64,000 bases of DNA from positions 1 through 64,000 of the forward strand of contig DASZOL010000107.1 of assembly GCA_035550795.1 (NCBI GenBank). Direction: 5' to 3'. A program made the translations under genes and the position numbers. The first letter of the stretch is position 1. Each line of letters begins with the position of its first letter. This document shows, piece after piece, positions 1 to 11,019 of the stretch. The notes under the pieces are model-generated. The model saw nothing but the letters and a program-made list of their open reading frames with translations, made no database searches and was not told the DNA's origin. The DNA is from DASRDR01 sp035550795 (GTDB taxonomy: Bacteria > Methylomirabilota > Methylomirabilia > Rokubacteriales > DASRDR01).

Positions 1-553
1 GGTTTGCCCGGCGCCCCGCGTCGGGCGCGGCCCAGTCCACATCGGCGTGAAACCGCGCGATCGCCCGTTCGCCCAAACGGAGGGCACAGCCGCCCGGCTG
101 GCATCGCTGCAGGGCCGAGAGCTCTCCGCCGTCGAGAACGAGGTCACCGAAGTCGTTGATCGTCGGCGGCGTGCTCAGCTTGCGTGAGACACCCAGGTCG
201 GCTGCCTTGCGGAACCCCTCCACGTCCCGGATCCAGCGCACGAGCCGTTCCCGGTCGTCATGGATCCGGACCACGCCGACGACGCCAATCTCCCGGCCCT
301 GGGCCGGGAGGGTTTTGACCACGACCTGGCTCCCGCGCAGCTGGCCGATCTCGGCCCCCGAGAATCCGAATCGCTCCACCAGCGTCCGCTCCATGTCGGC
401 GGGCTGAGCCGGCGCGAGCCGCGGGCTGGCCGCCAGGACGGCGCCCACGCAGACGAGGAGCGGAACCCACCGCGTGAGCCTCCCGCCACCAGGCAGCGCG
501 AGCCGGCCCCGAGGGTCGCCGCCGGAGCCGCGGGCTGGACCGGAGCGACGCAT
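1..553 (-). CDS. Secreted hypothetical protein (3' end cut by window start)
   Basis: An open frame runs from an ATG at 553 off the left edge (184 codons seen). The N-terminus has a long basic stretch, then a hydrophobic core (WVPLLVCVGAVLAASP) and an Ala-Pro-rich cleavage region around residue 50, so export is likely. The mature part begins with a segment reading MERTLVERFGFSGAEIG and contains a Cys pair (CQPGGC). It starts 5 bp after the stop of the upstream outer-membrane gene, so the two are probably cotranscribed. I do not recognise the family. The frame was read directly from the bases because the gene lacks its stop in this window. Confidence 0.6.
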   Translation of the reverse strand, partial: MRRSGPARGSGGDPRGRLALPGGGRLTRWVPLLVCVGAVLAASPRLAPAQPADMERTLVERFGFSGAEIGQLRGSQVVVKTLPAQGREIGVVGVVRIHDDRERLVRWIRDVEGFRKAADLGVSRKLSTPPTINDFGDLVLDGGELSALQRCQPGGCALRLGERAIARFHADVDWAAPDAGRRAN

Positions 554-558
554 CGCGC

Positions 559-1206
559 CTACGGCCAGCGGATCGTGATCCCGCCGGCCACGTGGACCGT
601 CTCGATGTCGAACTCCGTGGTCCTGCCACCCGGGTTGGTGCTGAACCACGTGTAGCGGCCCTCGACGAATGTCCCGACAGCCGGCGTGATCATGAACGCG
701 ATGCCGGCCCGTGCGTCGACGCCGACCTCGAACTGCCAGTCCGTGCTCTCTTCGCCGAGTCCCGGCACGTCCACCTTCACGCTCGTGAGGAAGAAGCTCG
801 GCCCCCCGGCGAGGTAGGGCTGGAGCCGGCCCTTCGGGAACTCCGGGCTCTCCAGAAGAGGCAGGCGGAACATGACGAGCGGCGACAAGGGCACGACCTC
901 CAGGCGCGTCTCGGCCGTCGTGCCGTCCCCCGCCGGGGCGAAGTAGGAGGCGTCCGCGGCCACGCCCAGCCACGGGAGCGTCTCGAGCCAGTAGCCGAGG
1001 CGTCCCCCGCCCATGGCCTCCGTGTCGAACTTGACCTTGTCGTCGAAGGTCGTGCCGTTGCGGATGGTGACATCGGCGTCGGCCGTGAACGAAGCGCCGG
1101 CGTAGCCGTCAAGGAACCACTCGGCCGCTGCCGGACGGCTCGCCACGACGATTGGACCGAGGCCGATCAGCAGCACTGTGAGGCACCGGACGAGGACTTT
1201 TCGCAC
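559..1206 (-). CDS. Outer-membrane beta-barrel protein
   Basis: A 215-residue protein with a clear signal peptide (MRKVLVRCLTVLLIGLGP..., cleavage near ASRPAAA at about residue 28). The mature part is a series of alternating amphipathic strands rich in Gly and aromatic residues (WFLDGYAGASF, GRLGYWLETLPWLGV, GRYTWFSTN) and ends in a strand closing on ITIRWP, as in small 8-stranded OmpA/OmpW-like barrels. The start is GTG at 1206, supported by a strong AAGGAGGG ribosome site 8 bases upstream. It is probably first in a two-gene unit with the secreted protein that follows. Ligand or role cannot be read from the sequence. Confidence 0.75.
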   Translation of the reverse strand: MRKVLVRCLTVLLIGLGPIVVASRPAAAEWFLDGYAGASFTADADVTIRNGTTFDDKVKFDTEAMGGGRLGYWLETLPWLGVAADASYFAPAGDGTTAETRLEVVPLSPLVMFRLPLLESPEFPKGRLQPYLAGGPSFFLTSVKVDVPGLGEESTDWQFEVGVDARAGIAFMITPAVGTFVEGRYTWFSTNPGGRTTEFDIETVHVAGGITIRWP

Positions 1207-1366
1207 GTGCGCACCCTCCTTCAGGGATCAGGGACCAGCACCGCCCCTGGTTGTTCTCGGGACGAGGCAATGCCGGTGCCACGCACGCTCGCGTTGCAAG
1301 TGCCGGTGAAATCAGGAGCGTTACCCGTCCGGACCGCGACGAGGTCACCACCGGGAACGGCGCCCG

Positions 1367-2326
1367 TCATATGTGGCGGGACGCCGCCCCCCGGCGCATC
1401 ACCCGTCGCGCTCCGCCCACGACCCCCAGCACCAAGGCGCCGGTCACGACGCCGGTGCCGGCGTCCAGCAGGAGGGTCATCGCGGCGCCAAGCGCGCCGC
1501 CGACGCCAGGGAGCCTGGAGACGCTCCCGGCCAGGCCTTCGACCCAGTGGTGCAGCCCGGGAATGCCGTGCACGAGAATGCCGCCGCCCACGAGGAACAT
1601 CGCGGCCGTGCCGGCCAGGGACAGACCTTTCATCAGCCAGGGCGCGATCGTCAGGATGCTGGCACCGATGCGGCGCTGGGCCCGGGCGAGCACCGCGTCG
1701 CCGGCGCGCCGGCGCAGATGCAACCCCACGTCGTCGAGCTTGACGATGCCCCCGACCAGGCCGTAGACGCCCACGGTCATGAGGAGCCCGATGCCGACGA
1801 GCACGGCGACCCGCGTCGGGAACGGCGCCTCTGCCACGACGCCCAGCGTGATCACGATGATCTCCGCCGACAGGATGAAGTCGGTCCGCACGGCACCCCT
1901 GATCTTCGTCGTCTCGGCTGCCACGAGATCCACCGTGGGATCGGACGTCACGTGGACGAGCTCGGCGTGGTGCGCGTCGTCCTCGGCCCGGCTACGCAGG
2001 AGCCGGTGGGCGAGCTTCTCGAAGCCCTCGTAGCAGAGATAGGCGCCTCCGACCATGAGCAACGGCGTCACGGCCCGGGGCGCGAGGGCGCTGATCGCCA
2101 GCGCCGCCGGCACCAGGATGGCCTTGTTCAGGAGCGAGCCCTTGGCGACCGCCCAGACGACCGGCAGCTCGCGGTGGGCCCTCACGCCGGCCACCTGCTG
2201 GGCGTTGAGCGCGAGGTCGTCGCCCAGCACCCCCGCGGTCTTCCGCGTGGCGACCTGGGCGAGCGTCGACACGTCGTCGAGCAGCGTGGCGATGTCGTCG
2301 AGCAGTGCCAGCAGGCTCGTGGCCAT
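1367..2326 (-). CDS. DUF808 family inner-membrane protein (YedI-like)
   Basis: 319 residues. The opening MATSLLALLDDIATLLDDV followed by KTAGVLGDDLALNAQQV is the typical N-terminus of the DUF808/YedI family. Several hydrophobic segments follow (VVWAVAKGSLLNKAILVPAA, TPLLMVGGAYLCYEGFEKL, FILSAEIIVITLGVV, and three C-terminal helices). Function of the family is unknown; it is an integral inner-membrane protein. The ATG at 2326 was chosen because homologues start with this motif, although the frame stays open further upstream. It lies 92 bp downstream of the peptide transporter on the same strand and may share its transcript. Confidence 0.85.
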   Translation of the reverse strand: MATSLLALLDDIATLLDDVSTLAQVATRKTAGVLGDDLALNAQQVAGVRAHRELPVVWAVAKGSLLNKAILVPAALAISALAPRAVTPLLMVGGAYLCYEGFEKLAHRLLRSRAEDDAHHAELVHVTSDPTVDLVAAETTKIRGAVRTDFILSAEIIVITLGVVAEAPFPTRVAVLVGIGLLMTVGVYGLVGGIVKLDDVGLHLRRRAGDAVLARAQRRIGASILTIAPWLMKGLSLAGTAAMFLVGGGILVHGIPGLHHWVEGLAGSVSRLPGVGGALGAAMTLLLDAGTGVVTGALVLGVVGGARRVMRRGAASRHI

Positions 2327-2418
2327 GGCGGCTATCGTGCGTGGGCGCCAGCGAGCGGCTCGGCACCCTGCGCGTTCGGTCGCACGGGGACGGCGCCCGG
2401 GCCCAGGCCGGTGATCGG

Positions 2419-3897
<1,479 letters not shown>

Positions 3898-3927
3898 CGC
3901 CGTGTCCCCCCTGTCCGGTTCCCCCGC

Positions 3928-4272
3928 CTACTTCCTGCGCATTGCCCGTTCGGCCTCGAGCTGGCCCTGGGGAGCGGGGGCGATGACCTGCCCCCGGATC
4001 CGCGCCAGCTCCTCGGGGCGCGTGGACCCCATGGAGTTGTCCGCAGCCACGAAGTCGAGCCGCCACTGCACCTTCCGGTGCCGGGCCGCCTCCCTCTCCC
4101 CCGCCTCGGACTTCTTCGCGTCCGGTGGCGTCGAGGATGTCGGTGGGCGACCCGCGCCGCGCCCTGGAGAAGCGCGTGATGGCGGTCCCTGGATCGCGAG
4201 CACGCGCGCCTCCAGCTCCTTCTCCGGCACCGCGTGGCAGGTCTGGCAGGCGCGGTTCAGGTTCGGGAGGGC
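3928..4272 (-). pseudogene. nrfA: 3' remnant of cytochrome c nitrite reductase gene (nrfA)
   Basis: Read on the minus strand, 4272-4210 gives LPNLNRACQTCHAVPEKELE, containing a CxxCH heme c site, and 4060-3931 gives VQWRLDFVAADNSMGSTRPE..., closely matching the conserved last heme site and C-terminal helix of ammonia-forming NrfA (family pattern ...KAQWRLDFVAAENSMGFHAP...). Between them the frame is broken: NrfA-like pieces DRHHALLQGAARV and PTDILDA appear in the other two frames around 4190-4110, so at least two small indels have occurred. No N-terminal part with the other heme sites or active-site CxxCK exists upstream, where the intact NodT gene begins. I call it a decayed relic, not a functional gene. 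Confidence 0.75.
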
Positions 4273-4294
4273 CGCGGCCGGCGTGACCCGACCG

Positions 4295-5719
4295 TCAGCG
4301 CGCCGCGGTCCGCTGCGTCGAGGACTCGGACTGCCACCCGCCCCCGAGGGCCCGGTAGAGCTGGACCACCGCCACGAGCTCGTCGCGCCGGGCCCGGGTC
4401 AGCTCCAGCTCCGCCTCGAAGAGCTGGCGCTCGTTGTCCAGGACCTCCAGGTAGCTGGTCACGCCGCCGTCGTAGCGGACCCGCGAGAGCGCCGCGGCGT
4501 TCCGCAGCACCTGGACGAGTGCCTCCTGCTCCCGGCGGGCAGCCTGTCGCTTGCGATGCTCGACCGAGGCGTCGGAGACCTCGCGGAGCGCCTGCTGGAC
4601 GGTCTGCTGATAGCGAGCGACGGCCTCCTGGTAGCGGGCATCCGCGGAGTCGACGCCGGCCTGGACGCGGCCCATGTTGAAGATCGGCACGCTGAGCGTC
4701 GGCCCGATGCCGAAGAAGCCCATGGGGCCGAAGGACACGCTATTCTGGACGCCTCCCGCAACGCCGATGTTGCCGAGCAGGAAGATCCTCGGGAGGAACT
4801 CGGACTTGGCGACCCCGATCCGCGCATTGGCGGCGACCAGCTGCTGCTCGGCGAGGCGGATGTCCGGACGGCGCTCGAGCAGGGCGGCCGGCAGGCCCGC
4901 GGGAAGCGAGGGGTAGACCGTTTGCGCGTCGAGCGCGCGGCCGCGCGGGATCGGTCCCGGGCTTCGTCCGAGGAGCACGCTGATGAGGTTCTCCGTCTGC
5001 TCGATCTGCCGCTCGAAGTCGGGGATCTCGCGGAGAGCGCCCGAGAGCAGCGTCTCGGCCTGGTGGACGTCCATCATCGAGACCACGCCCCCTTGCTCCC
5101 GGAGCCGCACGAGCCGCAGCGAGTCCTCCCGCACCGCGACCGTTCGCCGGGAGATCTCGAGGTCGAGGTCGAGCGTGAGGAGCTGGAAGTAAGCGATGGT
5201 CACGCTGGAGATCAGGTCGCTCAGGACGACGTGGCGCCCTTCCTCGGTCGCGAGCAGTTCGGCCCGGGCCGCCTCCGTGGCCCGGCGCCAGCGCCCCCAG
5301 AAGTCGAGCTCGAAGGAGAGGTTGACGGCGCCCTGCGGGATGAACGAGTTCTCCAGCGTGAAGAGCGGGGGTCGGTCGCCGAAGGTGGTCGAGTACGGCG
5401 CCTGGGCCGTGCCGTCGATCGCGGGGAACTGGAACGAGCGTGTCGCGACGACCTGGGCCTGGGCGTCCAGGATGCGCGCCGCCGCCACCCGGAGGTCGTA
5501 GTTCTCGACGAGCGCGGTCCGGATCAGCGCCTGGAGCGCCTCGTCCTCGAAGACCGCCCACCACGCCATGTCCGCGAGCGATCCCGGCCCGGCCGGCGCC
5601 GTGGGGTCGAGCCCGCGGTAGACGGACGGCAGCGGCACCTCCGGCCGGCGGTAGTCCGGCCCGAGCGTGCACGCAGCCAGCACGATCGCCGATAGCGCCA
5701 GGAGACCGGCGCGTCTCAC
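4295..5719 (-). CDS. RND efflux outer-membrane lipoprotein, NodT/OprM family
   Basis: 474 residues. The N-terminus is a lipoprotein signal (RRAGLLALSAIVLAAC, Cys17 lipidation site) followed by TLGPDYRRPEVPLP, the typical start of mature OprM/NodT channels. Two TolC-like repeats with long helices follow (e.g. YFQLLTLDLDLEISRRTVAV and YQQTVQQALREVSDASVEHR). It forms the trimeric exit duct of a tripartite pump. The start is GTG at 5719; its GTGA overlaps the stop of the RND gene, so translation is coupled. It is the last gene of the MFP-RND-NodT operon. Confidence 0.93.
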   Translation of the reverse strand: MRRAGLLALSAIVLAACTLGPDYRRPEVPLPSVYRGLDPTAPAGPGSLADMAWWAVFEDEALQALIRTALVENYDLRVAAARILDAQAQVVATRSFQFPAIDGTAQAPYSTTFGDRPPLFTLENSFIPQGAVNLSFELDFWGRWRRATEAARAELLATEEGRHVVLSDLISSVTIAYFQLLTLDLDLEISRRTVAVREDSLRLVRLREQGGVVSMMDVHQAETLLSGALREIPDFERQIEQTENLISVLLGRSPGPIPRGRALDAQTVYPSLPAGLPAALLERRPDIRLAEQQLVAANARIGVAKSEFLPRIFLLGNIGVAGGVQNSVSFGPMGFFGIGPTLSVPIFNMGRVQAGVDSADARYQEAVARYQQTVQQALREVSDASVEHRKRQAARREQEALVQVLRNAAALSRVRYDGGVTSYLEVLDNERQLFEAELELTRARRDELVAVVQLYRALGGGWQSESSTQRTAAR

Positions 5720-8700
5720 GGATGCTCCCCATGCAGCGCGGCACCGGCCGCCTCGGGCGCCGGGGTCTTGGCTGGACCCTTCGCACGACGGTGGCGCCGC
5801 CCCAGGCCCTCGACGAAGGCGAAGTTGCCGGGAATGATGAAGACGCCGAGCGCGGTGGCGACGAGCATCCCCCAGAAGACCGCCGTCCCCATGACGTTCT
5901 GCGCCCCGGCGCCGGCCCCGCTCGCACGCATGAGGGGCACCACGCCCAGGATGAAGGCGAACGCCGTCATCAGGATGGGCCGGAAGCGGAGCCGCGCGGC
6001 CTCCAGCGCCGCCTCCTGGACCGACTCGCCCGCCTCGTGCCGGGCCTTCGCCACCTCGACGATCAGGATCGCGTTCTTGGCGGCGAGACCGATGAGCATG
6101 ATCAGCCCGATCTGGACGTACACGTTGTTGTCGTAGCCGGCGAGCCAGACGCCGAAGAAGGCGCCGAGGGCGACGAGGGGCGAGCCGAGCAGCACGGCCC
6201 ACGGGAGCCGCCAGCTCTCGTAGAGCGCGGCCAGCAGGAGAAACACGAAGACAATGGCCAGGACGAACGTCGGCCCCGCTGGCGGCGCCACCTTCTCCTG
6301 GTAGGAGAGCTTCGAGTAGGCGAAGCCCATCTCCTTGGGCATCGTCTTGGCGAAGACGTCCTCGAGCGCCGCCAGGGCCTGGCCGGACGTGTAGCCCCGC
6401 CCGGGCACCCCGCTCACCTCCACCGAGCGGAACAGGTTGAAGCGGGTGGTGATCTCGCTCCCCGGCAGCTCCCGGATGGACACCAGCGTCGAGAGCGGAA
6501 TCATGGTGTTCGTGGTGCGGCTGCGGACGTAGATCTGGCCGATGTCCTCGGGCCTCCGCCGATAGTCGGCGTCCGCCTGGACGTAGACCCGGAACAGCCG
6601 TCCGAACCGGTTGAAGTCGTTGACGTAGGCGCCCCCCAGGACAGCCGACAGCGCCTGGAACACCTCGTTCACGGGCACGCCGAGGGTGCGCGCCTTCTCG
6701 CGGTCGAGGTCCACCTTGACCTGGGGGTAGTTCGGATCGAACGACGTGAAGAGGTTCGCCAGCTCCGGACGCTGGCGCGCCGCGGTCAGGAAGGCCTGCG
6801 TCTGGGCGCCCAGCTCCTCGACGGTGAGCGTGCCGCTCCGATCCTGGAGCAGGAAGTTGAAGCCGGCCGAGGCGCCGAACCCCGAGATCGTGGGGATGTT
6901 GAACGGAAAGACGATCGCTTCGGGGATCGCCGCAAACTGCGGTCCGAGCTGCGCGATGATCCCCCGGACGTGCAACGCGGGGTCATGGCGCTCCTCCCAG
7001 GGCTTCAGCCGGACGAGGATGGTCCCGAAGTTCGGCTGGTAGGTGTTCGTGACGAGCCCGAAGCCGCCGATGGTCGCGAACGAGTCGACCCCTCCCGCCT
7101 TCGCCACGATCTGCTCGACCCGGGTCAGGGTGGCCGCGGTCCGCTCGAGGGAGGCGCCCGGCGGGAGCTGGACGTTGACGCCCAGAAGCCCCTGGTCCTC
7201 GTCGGGGATGAACCCCGCCGGCAGGGCCCGGCCGAAGAGGCCGGCGCCGACCGTCACCGCCAGGACGATCAGGATCGTGAGCACGGCGCGCCGGACAAGC
7301 AGGCGGGACACCCCGACGTAGCCGGTTGTCGTCCGGTCGAAAACCCAGTTGAATCCCCGGAAGAAGGCCCCGAACGGCCCGCGGCCGGACCCGTGGGTAG
7401 GCTTGAGAAGCAGCACGGACAGCGCCGGGGACAGCGACAGCGCGCTGAAGGCCGAGAGGAGCACCGAGATGGCGATCGTCAGCGCGAACTGCTGGTACAT
7501 CCGGCCGGTGAGGCCGCCGAGGAACGCCACAGGAACGAACACCGCCGAGAGGATGAGGGCGATGCCGATCACGGGCGCCGAGACCTCCCTCATCGCCTTG
7601 ATCGTCGCCTCCCGAGGAGCGAGGCCGTGCTCCATGTGATGGATCACCGCCTCTACCACGACGATGGCGTCGTCCACGACGATGCCGATGGCGAGGACGA
7701 GCCCGAACATCGACAGCGTGTTGACCGAGAAGCCCAGCATCGGGAAGAAGATGAAGGTGCCGATGATGGAGACCGGCACGGTCAGGAGCGGGATGATCGT
7801 CGCCCGCACGTTCTGGAGGAAGATGAACACCACCAGCGTGACGAGGACCAGCGCCTCGATGAACGTGTGCACGATCGACTCGATCGAGGCCTCGACGGCC
7901 GGCGTCGTGTCGTAGACGATCTTGTAGTCCATGTCGGGCGGGAACAAGGTCTTGGCGTGGGCCATGGCCTCGTAGATCCGGTGGGACGCCTCGAGCTGGT
8001 TCGCCCCCGGGAGGAGGTAGACGGACATCGCGCCGGCGGGCTTCCCGTCCAGCCGGCCGAACGAGTTGTAGTCCTGCGAGCCGAGCTCGGCGCGGCCGAC
8101 GTCCTTGATCCGCACCTGGGCCGCGGTCTCCGTCCCCCGGATGATGATGTCCTCGAACTCCTCCGGCGTGACGAGACGGCCCGGCGCGGCCACCGTGTAC
8201 GTGAACCGCTGGTCCTTGGGCGAGGGCGCGGCGCCGACGCGTCCCGCCGGCGCCTGAAGGTTCTGCTCCTTGATGGCCGCGGTCACGTCGGCCGGCGTGA
8301 GCCCGAGCTTGGCCAGCTTGCCGGGTTCGAGCCAGATCCGCATGCCGTAGTCGGTGCCGCCGAAGAGATCGACCTGCGCGATTCCCGGGATGCGAAGGAT
8401 CTGGTCCCGCAGGTTGATGCCGCAGTAGTTGATCAGATAGTTGGCGTCATAGCTGCCGCCGGGCGAATAGACCGAGATGACCATGAGGATGCTGGGGCTC
8501 TGCTTCTTGACGGTGACGCCTTGCTGGGTCACCTCCTGCGGGAGCCGCGCCTGGGACACTGTGACCCGGTTCTGCGTGAGGACGTTGGCGGTGTCCTGGT
8601 CGACTCCCACCTCGAAGCTGACGTCGAGCAGCATGCGACCGTCGCTCGTGTTGGACGACTGCATGTAGATCATGTTGTCCACGCCGTTGACTTCCTGCTC

Positions 8701-8895
8701 GATCGGCGTGGCGACCGATTGCTCCACGGCCACGGCCGAGGCCCCCGGGTAGGTCGCCGTGACGCGGATCGACGGCGGGGCGAGGAAGGGATACTGCTCG
8801 AAGGCGAGCTTGACCAGGGTCGCGGTGCCCAGCAGCACGGTGAGGATCGCGATGACGATCGCGACGATCGGGCGGCGGATGAAGAACTCGGCCAT
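5716..8895 (-). CDS. RND efflux pump inner-membrane transporter (HAE1/AcrB-MexB type)
   Basis: 1059 residues, standard for AcrB-like trimeric drug/proton antiporters. It starts MAEFFIRRPIVAIVIAIL, the family N-terminus. TM4 carries the proton-relay pair (GIVVDDAIVVVEAV) and TM10 the conserved lysine (GLAAKNAILIVEVA). Two large periplasmic loops hold the porter and docking domains (e.g. AVEQSVATPIEQEVNGVDNM). The gene begins 7 bp after the adaptor gene and ends overlapping the NodT gene. It would expel hydrophobic or amphiphilic compounds; the actual substrate cannot be told. Confidence 0.96.
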   Translation of the reverse strand: MAEFFIRRPIVAIVIAILTVLLGTATLVKLAFEQYPFLAPPSIRVTATYPGASAVAVEQSVATPIEQEVNGVDNMIYMQSSNTSDGRMLLDVSFEVGVDQDTANVLTQNRVTVSQARLPQEVTQQGVTVKKQSPSILMVISVYSPGGSYDANYLINYCGINLRDQILRIPGIAQVDLFGGTDYGMRIWLEPGKLAKLGLTPADVTAAIKEQNLQAPAGRVGAAPSPKDQRFTYTVAAPGRLVTPEEFEDIIIRGTETAAQVRIKDVGRAELGSQDYNSFGRLDGKPAGAMSVYLLPGANQLEASHRIYEAMAHAKTLFPPDMDYKIVYDTTPAVEASIESIVHTFIEALVLVTLVVFIFLQNVRATIIPLLTVPVSIIGTFIFFPMLGFSVNTLSMFGLVLAIGIVVDDAIVVVEAVIHHMEHGLAPREATIKAMREVSAPVIGIALILSAVFVPVAFLGGLTGRMYQQFALTIAISVLLSAFSALSLSPALSVLLLKPTHGSGRGPFGAFFRGFNWVFDRTTTGYVGVSRLLVRRAVLTILIVLAVTVGAGLFGRALPAGFIPDEDQGLLGVNVQLPPGASLERTAATLTRVEQIVAKAGGVDSFATIGGFGLVTNTYQPNFGTILVRLKPWEERHDPALHVRGIIAQLGPQFAAIPEAIVFPFNIPTISGFGASAGFNFLLQDRSGTLTVEELGAQTQAFLTAARQRPELANLFTSFDPNYPQVKVDLDREKARTLGVPVNEVFQALSAVLGGAYVNDFNRFGRLFRVYVQADADYRRRPEDIGQIYVRSRTTNTMIPLSTLVSIRELPGSEITTRFNLFRSVEVSGVPGRGYTSGQALAALEDVFAKTMPKEMGFAYSKLSYQEKVAPPAGPTFVLAIVFVFLLLAALYESWRLPWAVLLGSPLVALGAFFGVWLAGYDNNVYVQIGLIMLIGLAAKNAILIVEVAKARHEAGESVQEAALEAARLRFRPILMTAFAFILGVVPLMRASGAGAGAQNVMGTAVFWGMLVATALGVFIIPGNFAFVEGLGRRHRRAKGPAKTPAPEAAGAALHGEHP

Positions 8896-8902
8896 TGGGG
8901 TC

Positions 8903-10348
8903 CTAGCCGCCGCTGGGAGGCTTCGCCGCGGCCGGGGGCGATGCGCGCGGGGCCGACGGACCCGGCGCGGGGGCGCTCCCCGGGGTCCCCGGGGCCGTTG
9001 CGGACGGGGCGCCGGCCTCCGGCTTGACCTGCATGCCGGGACGCACCTTCTGGAGGCCCTCGACGATGACGCGCTCGCCGGGCTCGAGCCCGCGCGTCAC
9101 GATGAAGAGATCATCGATGCGCTCGCCCAGGGTCACGGTCCGCAGGACAACCTTGTCCTCAGCGCCCACCACGAGGACGGACTTCGCCCCCTGCACCTCC
9201 TGGACGGCCTGCTGCGGGACCAGAACCGCGTCCGGGCGCTCCTCGACCACCGCTCGCACCCGCCCGAACTGGCCTGGCTTCAGGAGCTTCTCGGGATTGG
9301 GGAACAGCGCCTCGATGACGATCGTGCCGGTCTTGGGGTCCACGGTCCGGTCGAGCGTCGTGGCCTGGCCCGTGAGCGGGTACCGCGTGCCGTCGGCCAG
9401 GACGAGCTCGAGCGGCGTTTCCTTGCCGGCTTTGCGGTCGGCTGCGCGGCGGGCGAGGCGGAGGTAGTCCACTTCGCTCATGGTCGCCGAGATCTTGATG
9501 GGGTCGTAGGTGGACATCGTGGCGAGGAGCGTGGGCTCGCCTCGGCCGACCAGGTTGCCCTCGTTCACGTCGAGGCGCCCGACAATGCCTGTCACCGGCG
9601 CGCGGATGGTCGTGTAGCTCAGGTCCAGCTGGGCCTGGGTGACGGCGGCCCTGCCCGCCTCGACGGCGGCCTGCGCCTGCTGGATGCCGATCCGTTGCCC
9701 CAGTTCCGTGTCCTTGAGGGCAGCCTCCGCCGCGGCCACACCGGCGACCGTCACCTGCTCCGCGGCCAGCGCATTGTCGAGGTCCACCTGGGGCACGGCC
9801 TTGGCCTGGGCGAGCGGACGGAGCCGGGCGACGTCGAGGCGCGCCTTGGCAAGCGCGGCCTGGCGCTGCTCGAGCTCGGCGCGGGAGCGGAGGACCTCGA
9901 CCTGCTCCTTGGCCTGGGCGAGCTCGGCCTGCGCCTTGGCGAGCTGCGCGCGGGCGCTCTGGAGGGCCGCCTCGTACTGGCCCCGCTCGATCTCGAAGAG
10001 CACCTGGCCCTCCTTGACCTCGGAGCCTTCCTTGAAGCGGACCCGCTCGAGGACGCCCTGGATGCGCGCTCGAAGCTCCACGGTCTGGACCGCGTCGGTC
10101 TGCGCCACGAACTCCGAGACGATCGGAACCGTCTTCCGGACGACCTCTGCCACGACGACCGCAGGAGGCGGTGGCGCTGCCGGTGCGCTCTCCTTGGCCT
10201 TGGTCCGGTCGCAGGAGGCGATTGCCGGGAGTAGCGCGAGGAGCGCCAGCATCGGCCCCCAGGCATAGCGCCCGGGCGGCGGGCGACGGATCCGACGGGT
10301 CCACCGGGGGGGGGAGTCAGGAGTTGTTCTCGGGCGGCGTCCCGTCAT
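8903..10348 (-). CDS. RND efflux periplasmic adaptor lipoprotein (MFP, AcrA/MexA type)
   Basis: 481 residues from the ATG at 10348, which has a GGGAGG ribosome site. A long basic N-terminus leads to LALLALLPAIASC, a lipobox placing the lipidated Cys near residue 46. Then come the barrel-sandwich half (ELRARIQGVLERVRFKEGS), a coiled-coil hairpin rich in Ala/Gln/Glu (residues about 130-225), the second lipoyl half (YTTIRAPVTGIVGRLDVNEG) and the membrane-proximal domain. The C-terminus is a Pro/Ala-rich tail. It bridges the RND pump to the NodT channel and is the first gene of the operon; a 20-bp palindrome lies just upstream. Confidence 0.95.
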   Translation of the reverse strand: MTGRRPRTTPDSPPRWTRRIRRPPPGRYAWGPMLALLALLPAIASCDRTKAKESAPAAPPPPAVVVAEVVRKTVPIVSEFVAQTDAVQTVELRARIQGVLERVRFKEGSEVKEGQVLFEIERGQYEAALQSARAQLAKAQAELAQAKEQVEVLRSRAELEQRQAALAKARLDVARLRPLAQAKAVPQVDLDNALAAEQVTVAGVAAAEAALKDTELGQRIGIQQAQAAVEAGRAAVTQAQLDLSYTTIRAPVTGIVGRLDVNEGNLVGRGEPTLLATMSTYDPIKISATMSEVDYLRLARRAADRKAGKETPLELVLADGTRYPLTGQATTLDRTVDPKTGTIVIEALFPNPEKLLKPGQFGRVRAVVEERPDAVLVPQQAVQEVQGAKSVLVVGAEDKVVLRTVTLGERIDDLFIVTRGLEPGERVIVEGLQKVRPGMQVKPEAGAPSATAPGTPGSAPAPGPSAPRASPPAAAKPPSGG

Positions 10349-10375
10349 CTGATGACCTCCCGCTCCCGTCGAATC

Positions 10376-10395
10376 GTCGTCCGACGTCGGACGAC
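10376..10395. promoter_or_regulatory. Perfect 20-bp palindrome, probable repressor operator for the efflux operon
   Basis: The two half-sites GTCGTCCGAC and GTCGGACGAC are exact reverse complements with no spacer. The element sits 28 bp upstream of the adaptor start codon at 10348. TetR- and MarR-family repressors of RND pumps usually bind such palindromes. No local repressor gene was found, so the binder is unknown. Confidence 0.55.
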
Positions 10396-11019
10396 CGCCG
10401 TCTCCGCGTGATCGGCTGGAGGGCATACCCCTCGCCAAGTGCACCGGTGTTCTCTCGCGTACGTCTGCAGCGACGCGTGATGGTATTGCCGTAGCTCTGG
10501 CCCACCCCGCGGGCCCTTCAGGTAAGGTGAGGCAAGATGCGTTCCCGGTGAAGAAAACACGCGAAACTCCCCGTCGCTGAAGGCATACTGCGCGACGCGC
10601 CTCCGATCGTCAAGAGGGGTCGCCACCACGGGTGGCGGGAAGCCGTTGCATGCGACGGCAGAATGCCAGGCGATCCTCGCGCAGACGAGCCGTCTGCCGG
10701 GCTCACGGCTCCGGATCGGCCAGATCCGCCGCTGGTCGACTCACCTCTCGAGTCAAGTCGGGTTGGCGTGGGATCTGCCTCGCGATGCGCGGATTGGATC
10801 CACGGCGTCTGCGGTTCCGGACAACGGCTTGCATCAAGGCGGAGGAGCGAGACAACCGGGAGCTCGCGGAGGTCTACGGCGGCCACGACCTCACGAGCTG
10901 CCGCGTCGCCCCGCGCTTCCCGGCTCCGGCGACGACGCCGACGTCGGTCTCGAGGAGCTGCCGAACGCGGCCGACGCTTCGCGCGGCTCGGCGGCGCGAT
11001 TGCCTGAGGGCGGCCGTCG
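10396..11019. other. Intergenic region without a supported gene
   Basis: About 620 bp between the efflux operator and the PspC gene. Short frames on both strands are Arg/Ser/Pro-rich, lack ribosome sites and resemble no family I know. It presumably contains the efflux operon promoter. Confidence 0.5.

Noticed and set aside
5440..9027. Long plus-strand frame opposite the RND pump (1195 codons)
   Set aside because: It lies antisense to an unmistakable RND gene, is rich in Arg/Gly/Asp/His with no fold-like pattern, and arises from GC-rich third positions.
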